From Carboxylicivirga litoralis (GTDB lineage: Bacteria; Bacteroidota; Bacteroidia; Bacteroidales; Marinilabiliaceae): a DNA stretch of 64,000 nucleotides. The stretch spans positions 267,387 to 331,386 of the forward strand of contig NZ_JAFMVC010000004.1 of assembly GCF_025499605.1 (NCBI RefSeq), in the 5' to 3' direction. How positions within the stretch are numbered: the first letter of the stretch is position 1; each line of letters starts with the position of its first letter. The notes below the pieces were generated by a model, which was not told the DNA's origin, ran no database searches, and was given only the letters and a program-made list of their open reading frames with translations. Of this stretch, positions 55,099-62,800 are shown one piece after another. A program made the position numbers and the translations under genes.

Positions 55099-55196
55099 GT
55101 TTAGAGTTTCGGTTTCCAGTTTTGAGTTACCGGTTTCTGGTTTCGGGTTTTGAACCTTGAACCCCAAACCCAGAACCCCAAACAGTAAACCCTCAC
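55099..55196. repeat. Heptamer array with central inversion
   Basis: Forward units in 7-bp phase: GTTTAGA, GTTTCGG, TTTCCAG, TTTTGAG, TTACCGG, TTTCTGG, TTTCGGG, TTTTGAA (to 55154). Reverse units follow: CCTTGAA, CCCCAAA, CCCAGAA, CCCCAAA, CAGTAAA, CCCTCAC (to 55196). The orientation changes at 55154/55155. The array sits between the amylase gene and the terminator-like hairpin at 55202. Confidence 0.8.
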
Positions 55197-55201
55197 CGGA
55201 C

Positions 55202-55220
55202 TCCGAGCATCGGATTTTTT
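55202..55220 (+). terminator. Short terminator-like hairpin
   Basis: TCCGA, loop GCA, TCGGA, then six T. The 5-bp stem is weak. Confidence 0.5.
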
Positions 55221-55247
55221 AAATTCTTCAAATCCCCAAAATCAATG

Positions 55248-55255
55248 TATCTTTG
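55248..55255 (+). promoter_or_regulatory. -7 box abutting the MFS start codon
   Basis: TATCTTTG matches TAnnTTTG exactly and lies only 6 bp before the ATG at 55262. A start about 7 bp downstream would give a leaderless or near-leaderless message. The -33 box is not obvious. Confidence 0.5.
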
Positions 55256-55261
55256 CGCGCT

Positions 55262-56551
55262 ATGAAGCTATTTAAAGGACTCACTGGCAATGAAGCGCGC
55301 ACTTTACGCTTGCATTTGTTTTACAGCAGTATTGATGGGATTGCCAGTGGTGCATTGATTCTGAATGAGTTTATCTTTATTAAATCGCTGAAAGGTTCTA
55401 ATGTGCAGTTGGCCTTTTTATTTCAGTTTAGCATGGTGGTGTTTTTGTTTGCCATGCTGGCCAATGAAGTGATGCGTCGTTTTTCGAATCGTCAACGCTT
55501 TTTACGCATAACCGGCATTATCACGCGCCTTCCACTGGTTGGTTTCGCCTTCTTCCCCAATGTTACCGGAGAGAACGGCTTAGAGCCCATTTATCACCTG
55601 ATTTTTTTAACCGTCTTTTTACTATTTCACACCTCTAAGATAGCCGTGGTGCCTTCAATCAATCAATACTTGAAAGGCAATTACCGGCACGAGTTGTTTG
55701 GAAAACTCTTTGGCTATGCCACCACCTTCAATAAAGTGTGCGTGCTATTATCTACCTTTTTAGTGGGTGAGTTGCTGCACCTTAATCCTAATTCATACAA
55801 GCTTTTCTACCCGGTCGTGGGGGTCTTAGGTGTGATATCTGTTTACCAGCTCACAAAGATTGAATTTATTCAAAAAGCTGAGACGATCACCAAACCTATC
55901 TGGCATGCAGTGGGCGATTCGTTCAGGCGAATTTTGGAGATACTGAGAAATAACAAACCCTTCCGTCATTTAGAGATAGGTTTTATCCTCTATGGTTTTG
56001 CCTGGATGAGTACGCATGCGGTGGTAACCATTTTCTATAAAGAAGCACTGGATGTTAACTATCCAACGGTAGCCTTTTATAACATTTTGTTTAACCTGGT
56101 GGCGATTGTGTTATTGCCGTTATTTGGCAAGCTGATAGGTAGCCGTGACCCGCGCCGTTTTGGTATATTAACGTTTGGCTCCTTGATGCTTTTTATCGTG
56201 TTTACGGCCTTAACCGAGTATTTTCCCTATTACTTTGAGGTGTGGAACTATAAGATTTACTACCTGTTTTTGGTGGCCCTATTCTTTAACGGCGTGTTTA
56301 TGGGAAGTATGCCTATTTTGTGGGGTATTGGCAGTAGCTATTTTTGTAAGCCACACGAGGCGGCCGATTACCAATCAGTCCATTTGTTTTTAACAGGTTT
56401 CAGAGCCTTGTTTGCGCCAATCATCGGCATTAAACTTTATGAATGGTACGGGTTCAGTGTTACCTATGCTGTTGGTATTGTGTTGTTGATATTCGCTATA
56501 CTATTAATGATCTATTCGGAGAAGAAAATAAAAGTAAATGCGAAAGGATAG
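55262..56551 (+). CDS. MFS transporter
   Basis: 429 residues from ATG 55262; an in-frame TTG at 55253 is less likely. About 12 membrane segments are predicted in two halves, with a cytoplasmic loop in the middle (about 210-235: FIQKAETITKPIWHAVG). No substrate-specific motif was recognised. The genomic place after two cytoplasmic alpha-glucan enzymes allows a sugar or maltodextrin transporter, but the intervening repeat array and its own promoter argue for separate control. Confidence 0.8.
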   Translation: MKLFKGLTGNEARTLRLHLFYSSIDGIASGALILNEFIFIKSLKGSNVQLAFLFQFSMVVFLFAMLANEVMRRFSNRQRFLRITGIITRLPLVGFAFFPNVTGENGLEPIYHLIFLTVFLLFHTSKIAVVPSINQYLKGNYRHELFGKLFGYATTFNKVCVLLSTFLVGELLHLNPNSYKLFYPVVGVLGVISVYQLTKIEFIQKAETITKPIWHAVGDSFRRILEILRNNKPFRHLEIGFILYGFAWMSTHAVVTIFYKEALDVNYPTVAFYNILFNLVAIVLLPLFGKLIGSRDPRRFGILTFGSLMLFIVFTALTEYFPYYFEVWNYKIYYLFLVALFFNGVFMGSMPILWGIGSSYFCKPHEAADYQSVHLFLTGFRALFAPIIGIKLYEWYGFSVTYAVGIVLLIFAILLMIYSEKKIKVNAKG

Positions 56552-56558
56552 GGGACGG

Positions 56559-56621
56559 AAGATATAAGATTCAAGACGCAAGATAAATTGACCATTAATC
56601 ATTTACAATTAACCATTAAAT
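56559..56621. repeat. Heptamer array directly before a start codon
   Basis: Nine units in 7-bp phase: AAGATAT, AAGATTC, AAGACGC, AAGATAA, ATTGACC, ATTAATC, ATTTACA, ATTAACC, ATTAAAT. The next base triplet is the ATG of the second MFS gene, so the array forms the whole intergenic spacer apart from 7 bp. Confidence 0.8.
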
Positions 56622-57797
56622 ATGTACGCTGGCAATATTACAAAGCTTTACCTGATTAAAATAGCCAAATGGTTTATGCTAACCATGCCTATCCTGCTGC
56701 TTTTTTTCCAGGATTTAGGTTTTACCGTTGAGGAGTCGTTTCAGCTAAAAGCCATTTACAGTATTGCCATTGTTGTATTTGAAATTCCGTCGGGTTATGC
56801 GGCTGATGTGCTGGGGCGAAAACGTACTTTAATCATCGGAAGTATATTGGGCACTTTGGGTTTTGCTATTTACTCTTTCACTTCAGGTTTCTACGCTTTT
56901 TTAGCTGCTGAGCTGATTCTGGGCGTTGGGCAAAGTTTTATTAGTGGAGCCGATTCAGCCTTGTTATACGACAGTTTAAAGGCCGATGGACGCGAAAACG
57001 ATTACCTGAAATACGAAGGGCGTAATTTCTCTGTTGGTAACTTTAGTGAAGCTATCGCCGGTTTTATGGGAGGAGCATTAGCCGAAATCAGTTTACGCAC
57101 CCCTTTCTTTTTTCAAACAGGAATCGCTTTTATTGCTGTGCCGGCCGCTTTTATGCTGGTAGAACCACAGCTCTATACGCGCACACAAAAAGCCACCTGG
57201 AAAGATATTTGGAATGTGGTGAAATATGCCATGATTGAGAATAAGAGCTTACGGTATAATATCATCTATTCGTCCATCATTGGTTCGGCCACACTCACCA
57301 TGGCCTGGGTTTATCCGCTTTATTTAAAGGAAATTGGTTTTCGTGAGATTCATATTGGTTCGGCCAGTACGGTCTTGAATCTGGTTGTAGGCATGACCAC
57401 TTTATTTGCCTATAAAATAGAACAAAAGCTACGGCCTAAATCAACCGTGTGGGGAACGACATTGGTCATAACCGGTGCTTTTATAGCAGCTGGCTTGCTC
57501 CATTCGTTATATGTATTGCCAGTGCTGGTGTTCTTTTATTTCTCAAGAGGCATTGCCACACCTGTGTTGAAGGATTATATCAACCGCATTACATCATCCG
57601 ATATTCGGGCGACAGTACTGTCTTTACGAAGCCTTATCATTCGTGCCAACTTTTCTATACTAGCGCCTTTGTTTGGGTATATGACCGACCGTTTAACCTT
57701 AGCCCAGGCTTTTATTATTATTGGTATCATTTTTATGATGCTCACAGGTTCCAGCATCTTCTTATTTCTGCGCTCATTGGAGAAGAATGGAAAATAA
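56622..57797 (+). CDS. MFS transporter
   Basis: 391 residues, about 12 membrane segments. EIPSGYAADVLGRKRTLIIGS (about 46-66) is the MFS motif A between helices 2 and 3; VGQSFISGADSALLYDSLKADGRE (here SFISGADSALLYDSL) matches a group of drug-exporter-like MFS proteins. C-terminal motif RGIATPVLKDYINRITSSDIRATVLSL is also typical of that group. It is not closely similar to the upstream MFS protein. The heptamer array lies immediately before its ATG. Confidence 0.82.
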   Translation: MYAGNITKLYLIKIAKWFMLTMPILLLFFQDLGFTVEESFQLKAIYSIAIVVFEIPSGYAADVLGRKRTLIIGSILGTLGFAIYSFTSGFYAFLAAELILGVGQSFISGADSALLYDSLKADGRENDYLKYEGRNFSVGNFSEAIAGFMGGALAEISLRTPFFFQTGIAFIAVPAAFMLVEPQLYTRTQKATWKDIWNVVKYAMIENKSLRYNIIYSSIIGSATLTMAWVYPLYLKEIGFREIHIGSASTVLNLVVGMTTLFAYKIEQKLRPKSTVWGTTLVITGAFIAAGLLHSLYVLPVLVFFYFSRGIATPVLKDYINRITSSDIRATVLSLRSLIIRANFSILAPLFGYMTDRLTLAQAFIIIGIIFMMLTGSSIFLFLRSLEKNGK

Positions 57798-57994
57798 ATG
57801 AGTTGTAGTATTTTGTATTTGAGAATAAAGAGAACAAGTGCGGGGATAGGGAGTAATAATCGGTAACCTTCCAAATCAACAATTAAGCAAATACGTAAAT
57901 AATAGGCTTTCTAAACCCAATTATTTTACTAAATTCGTTGCCCATTTTTTAACTGAGCACAGTGCAGTTGGCACCACGCGCTAAAACCTAATTT

Positions 57995-58627
57995 ATGAAT
58001 ACCATCTATTTTGAATTACCGCTTATCGAATGGATAGGCTATATTGCTTCAACCATTGTACTGATTTCATTAAGCCTCTCATCCATTGTTAAGCTGCGAA
58101 TATTTAACCTGATTGGGTCAGCCATATTCTCGTTTTATGGTTTTTACATAGGAGCATTGCCCGTTGGTATTATGAACTTTGTTATTTGTTTGTTCAATAT
58201 TTACTATTTGCGTTCGCTTCTGTTTAAAAAAGAAGTATTTGAAGGCATCTGGTCCGAAAAGCCCGATGGATACTTACATTTGTTTCTAAATTATCATAAA
58301 AAGGATATTCAACGGTTCTTTCCGGATTTTAAAACAGAGCAGGCTGAATCGTCGCAAATACTTATGGCGGTGCGCGATATGAATGTAGCCGGTGTTATGT
58401 TGTTGTCGGATAATAAAAACGGAACAGCAGAAGTGTTATTGGATTATGTCACCCCGCAGTATCGCGATTATAAAACCGGTAAATACCTTCTAAAGAAATT
58501 CAGACAGCTGATGGTAGATAAAGGCCTAACTCAATTGAATGCACATTCAAACAACGAAATGCACATTAAATATTTGCAGAGAGTAGGATTTGAAAAAGTT
58601 GGAGGACAGTTTGAACTGAAGTTGTAA
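57995..58627 (+). CDS. YgjV-like membrane domain fused to a GNAT-like domain
   Basis: 210 residues. Three or four membrane segments (about 10-30, 35-55, 58-77) with IEWIGYIASTIVLISLSLSS and RIFNLIGSAIFSFYGF resemble the inner-membrane YgjV family. A soluble C-terminal domain (about 85-210) has LLDYVTPQYRDYKTGKYLL and LNAHSNNEMHIKYLQRVGFEKV, the acetyl-CoA loop and last strand of a GNAT fold. The fusion suggests acetylation at the membrane, substrate unknown. It converges on the endonuclease gene 48 bp away. Confidence 0.7.
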   Translation: MNTIYFELPLIEWIGYIASTIVLISLSLSSIVKLRIFNLIGSAIFSFYGFYIGALPVGIMNFVICLFNIYYLRSLLFKKEVFEGIWSEKPDGYLHLFLNYHKKDIQRFFPDFKTEQAESSQILMAVRDMNVAGVMLLSDNKNGTAEVLLDYVTPQYRDYKTGKYLLKKFRQLMVDKGLTQLNAHSNNEMHIKYLQRVGFEKVGGQFELKL

Positions 58628-58675
58628 TTTGAACCGTTGATAAGTTGATATGATATGTCTAACTCAACTCTGATT

Positions 58676-59524
58676 TTATTCAATAAAATCTCTCAACTCT
58701 CTTTTGCATGCTCGCTGGTTGCGTGGTTTAATGGGTAGAGTCACCCTATTGTTGAGTTTATTGTATAAATCGTGGCACATGACAATACCTTTGGTTAACA
58801 ATGCTGTTTTCTCCTTACGGGTGATGGTTGACAGGCAGGTAATAGGGTGGAGGTTTTCCAGTTCAATCCAGTCTTTAAGGTTCCCTTTTTCAGGATAATC
58901 CCAGCCCAGAAGTGTTAAACCATAATCGCGGCCAAACTTAATGGCATCTTCTGTAAAGCGAGTGTTGGTAATGATCCAGCCTTGCGTATTGGTGTTTTTC
59001 AATTGCTCGTCAAAATGACGGACGCGGTTTAAATCATCAAAGCGAGAGCGAATGTACATGGGCACTTTAACATTGGTTTTGGTTCCCTGGTAATTATGAA
59101 ATTTACACTCAACAAAAATATGCTTGTGCTCAGTGGTGGCCACCACATCAATTTCATGCCTTACACTATAGCCATTGACCAGTTTGCCCACTTCAACCTT
59201 GAAACCGCGGGCTTTAAACAACTCGCCCACAAACTGCTCAAAAGGATAACCCGACGGCCCCAGTTGCAATACAGCTTGTTTTAAACGGTAGTTAACGGCT
59301 GTTTTTCGCTCCTGCTTTTGCAGCATGCGGTAAGCTTTGGTATAAATATCTCTTGTCAACATGCCATCGTGCAATTCCAGGCTGATAGCTTGTAAAATCT
59401 GTTTGGCCAGAGGCTCGCTGGCACCCGAACGCACCAATGAATCCACCAGCTTATGCCCTTCGAAATAAACCTGCTCGCCCGAAGCTTTTTGTATAAGGTA
59501 ATTGGAAAGTGACTTAGTGTGCAT
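58676..59524 (-). CDS. ATP-cone and PD-(D/E)xK endonuclease-like protein
   Basis: 282 residues. Residues about 1-85 resemble the ATP-cone nucleotide-binding domain (EGHKLVDSLVRSGASEPLAKQI). Residues about 90-215 form a restriction-endonuclease-like fold with Asp in RHEIDVVATTEHKHIFVECKFH; the D...ECK pattern is the PD-(D/E)xK active site as in Mrr-type nucleases. The last 60 residues are helical. Nucleotide control of a nuclease is the likely scheme. It sits beside tracrRNA and cas9 on the opposite strand, suggesting a defence or repair function, but proximity is the only evidence. Confidence 0.75.
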   Translation of the reverse strand: MHTKSLSNYLIQKASGEQVYFEGHKLVDSLVRSGASEPLAKQILQAISLELHDGMLTRDIYTKAYRMLQKQERKTAVNYRLKQAVLQLGPSGYPFEQFVGELFKARGFKVEVGKLVNGYSVRHEIDVVATTEHKHIFVECKFHNYQGTKTNVKVPMYIRSRFDDLNRVRHFDEQLKNTNTQGWIITNTRFTEDAIKFGRDYGLTLLGWDYPEKGNLKDWIELENLHPITCLSTITRKEKTALLTKGIVMCHDLYNKLNNRVTLPIKPRNQRACKRELRDFIE

Positions 59525-59561
59525 GCTGTGAGTTTTGAGTAAAGATAGAGAAAATGTTAAA

Positions 59562-59625
59562 TCGATAAACTGTTGGATTGGTGAATTGTAAGTTGAGAAG
59601 TTTAAAAGTTGAAAGGTGTGGTCTA
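59562..59625. repeat. Weak short-period repeat
   Basis: GTTGGATT, GGTGAATT, GTAAGTTG and later AAGTTTAAAAGTTGAAAGG recur with roughly 8-bp phase. The match is much weaker than at 3650-3745. Confidence 0.35.
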
Positions 59626-59629
59626 CATA

Positions 59630-59737
59630 ACAAACAAAAGCGACCCGTTAAGGCCGCTTTAAATGTTTTCACAACGGAATAATCCTTATTGTGAATTGCT
59701 TCAAATTGTATCTCAAATGTAGTTGTTACAATTTTCT
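59630..59737 (-). ncRNA. tracrRNA of the type II CRISPR-Cas system
   Basis: Read on the minus strand, three parts follow in order. First comes an anti-repeat (about 59732-59688), complementary to a degenerate 45-bp CRISPR-like repeat with ATTGT/ACAAT ends. Second is a nexus hairpin with TTCACAA (695-689) and TTGTGAA (674-668) around a GGATTATTCC loop. Third is a terminator with AAAGCGGCC and GGGTCGCTTT (59660-59637) followed by T-rich sequence. Length (about 107 nt) and order suit type II-C tracrRNAs of Bacteroidota. It lies just upstream of cas9 and is divergent to it. The start is placed by a -7-like box at 59742. Confidence 0.85.
59637..59660 (-). terminator. Terminator of the tracrRNA gene
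   Basis: Minus strand: AAAGCGGCC, loop TTAACG, GGTCGCTTT (one G-T pair), then TTGTTTG. Confidence 0.85.
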
Positions 59738-59741
59738 TATC

Positions 59742-59777
59742 CAAATATGGCCTTACAATAATTCAATACCATATTTG
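59742..59777. promoter_or_regulatory. Divergent -7-like boxes for tracrRNA and cas9
   Basis: CAAATATG at 59742-59749 reads CATATTTG on the minus strand, and CATATTTG occurs on the plus strand at 59770-59777. Both differ from TAnnTTTG only at the first base, and they face away from each other. Their distances to the predicted tracrRNA start (about 7 bp) and to the cas9 ATG (73 bp) are reasonable. No clear -33 boxes are seen. Confidence 0.45.
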
Positions 59778-59850
59778 CCTAAATAATTGCTTAAGTTTTA
59801 TTACATTAGTCATAATAATTATTGCGACTAACTCTAAATGTATATAAGTA

Positions 59851-62800
59851 ATGAAGAAAATATTAGGTTTAGATCTGGGTACCACATCTATTGGGTGGGC
59901 CTTTGTTAACGAAGCAGAAAACAAAAATGAGGAATCGAAAATAATTAGGTTAGGCGTCAGAGTAAACCCACTTACTACAGATGAACAGCAAGATTTTGAG
60001 AAAGGGAAGAGTGTTACGGTTAATGCAGACAGAACTTTAAAGCGTGGGGCTCGTAGGAATTTGGATAGATACCAGCAAAGAAGGGATGAGTTGATTAAGT
60101 TATTGACTGATGCGAGACTGATAAATGAAGATACCATTCTAACAGAGTATGGAAGGTTTACTACTCATCAAACTTTAGAGTTAAGAGCAAAGGCGGCTAC
60201 TGAAAGAATCGAGAAAGAAGAGTTAGCAAGGGTTTTATTGGCAATCAATAAAAAAAGAGGATATAAGAGTAGTCGTAAAGCCAAAAGTGAGGATGAAGGT
60301 GCTGTGATTGATGGTATGGAGGTGGCTATGCAGCTTTATGAAAATAGGCAGACGCCGGGACAGTTTTGCCTGGGACTGTTGCAAAAGGGTAAAAAAGTAA
60401 TGCCTGATTTTTATCGTTCCGATTTAAAGGCTGAGTTTGATGAAATATGGAATTTTCAAAAAGAGCATTATCCTGAAGTATTAAGCAATGAGCTTTATAA
60501 GGCTATAGAAGGTCAAGGGATGCAAAATACACGTAAGAGATTCTTGGCCATAAAAAATATTTATACAGCAGATAATAAGGGAACGCGAGAAGGTAAGAAA
60601 TTTACTGCGTATACTTGGAGAAGTCAGGCGGTGAATAACAGGTTAGAATTAAGTGAAGTGGCTTATGTACTAACAGAAATCAATAACGATTTGAATAAAT
60701 CGAGTGGTTATTTGGGAGCCATCAGCGATCGTAGTAAGGAACTGTATTTTAATAAAGAAACGGTTGGACAGAACTTATTTCACCAGATACAACAAAATCC
60801 TCATACACGATTGAAAAGTCAGGTGTTTTATCGTCAGGATTATTTAGATGAATTTGAAAGAATTTGGGAAACGCAGAAACAATTTCATTCTGAATTAACA
60901 GAAACGTTAAAATCTGATATTAGAGATACGATTATTTTTTATCAGCGTAGGTTAAAGTCCCAAAAAGGCTTGATTAGTTTCTGTGAGTTTGAAAGTAAAC
61001 AGATTGAGGTTGAAATTGAAGGAAAGAAGAAAGTTAAAACGATAGGGATGCGTGTTGCACCCAAATCATCTCCTTTGTTTCAGGAGTTTAAAATATGGCA
61101 GATTCTCGCCAATGTTGAAGCAAAAAATAAAGAAACCAAAGAGATACTAAACCTAAATCAAGAGCAAAAACAACTTCTTTTTGATGAGCTTAATATTAGG
61201 GGTGGTTTGTCAAAGGCTCAAGCGCTTGACTTAATAACTGATAACCCTAAAAAGTGGGATTTAAATTATAGAATGCTTGAGGGTAATAAAACCAATCAGG
61301 CATTTTACGAAACGTACCAGTCTATTTTACGTCACGAAGGAAATGATACTCTCGATTTTAATAAATTAAGTGCGTCAGAAATAAAAAATGTAGTGTTTTC
61401 TATTTTTTCGTCATTAGGTATAAGAACCGAAATACTAAGTTTTAACGCTGAGTTGGATGGGAAAGTATTTGTGAATCAACCATTTTATCAACTTTGGCAT
61501 TTGTTATATTCCTACGAAGGAGATAATTCCAATACTGGGAATGATTCTTTGTACAAAAAGTTAGAAGAGAAATTCGGGTTTAAAAAGGAACATGCCCAAT
61601 ATCTGATTAATATAGATTTACAAGACGACTATGGAAGCCTGTCTACCAAATCTATTCGCAAAATATTCCCTTATATAAAAGAAAACAATTATAGCGAAGC
61701 TTGTGCCTTGTCGGGGTATAATCACTCTAAATCGTTAACCAAAGACGAGAACGAACAGCGTAAGCTGAAAGATAGATTGGAGTTGCTACCTAAAAACTCG
61801 CTGCGTAATCCTGTTGTGGAAAAGATATTGAATCAAATGGTTAATGTTATCAATGCCATTATTGATGACGAAGAATTGGGCAAACCAGATGAAATAAGAA
61901 TTGAACTGGCAAGGGAATTAAAGAAAAATGCCAAGGAAAGAGCCGAGATGACTCAAAATATCAATAAAGCTAAAATTGAGCATGAGTCTATAAGAAAGAA
62001 GTTGCAGAATGAATTTAGTATAGCCAATCCTACCCGAAATGATATTATCAGGTACAGGCTATATCAGGAGCTAAAAAGCCAAGGTTTTAAAACGCTTTAT
62101 ACCAATCAGTATATTTCGCCCGAAAAGCTCTTTTCAAAAGAAATAGATATAGAGCATATAATCCCTAAAGCACGATTGTACGACGATAGTTTTTCTAATA
62201 AAACGCTTGAATTCCGTCAAGCTAATATCGATAAGAGTGATGAAACAGCCTATGATTTTGTATTGGATAATTTTGGAGAAGCGGCTTTGGAAAACTATAA
62301 AAACAGGGTGGATAATTTATATAAGCTAAACGAGATAAGTAAGGCAAAATATCAAAAGCTTTTAAAAACAAGTGATGAAATAGGTGAAGGCTTTATTGAA
62401 CGTGATCTACGGGAAAGCCAGTACATAGCAAAGAAAGCAAAAGAAATGTTGCAGGAGCTGTGTCGTACGGTAGTTTCAACAACAGGTAGTATTACCGATA
62501 CCTTACGAGAAGATTGGGGATTGATAAATACCATGAAAGAATTGAATCTCGATAAATACAAAGCATTAGGATTAACAGAGGTTCATGAAAACAGAGATGG
62601 TAAAAAGATAGAGCGCATTAAAGACTGGACTAAGCGTAACGACCATCGGCATCATGCTATGGATGCTTTAACGGTTGCCTTTACTAAGCACAATCATATT
62701 CAATATTTGAATAATTTACATGCTCGAAAAAACGAACATCATAAAAAGCATGGTAATATTATAGCCATTGAGAAAAAAGAGCTTTGCCGTGATGAGAATG

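Noticed and set aside
59688..59732. A one-unit CRISPR array
   Set aside because: Only one degenerate repeat is present, with no spacer or second repeat, and the nexus and terminator beside it show that it is the anti-repeat part of tracrRNA.
59763..60137. Minus-strand open frame of 124 codons overlapping the start of cas9
   Set aside because: It is antisense to the RuvC-I and bridge-helix coding region and has no recognisable domain.
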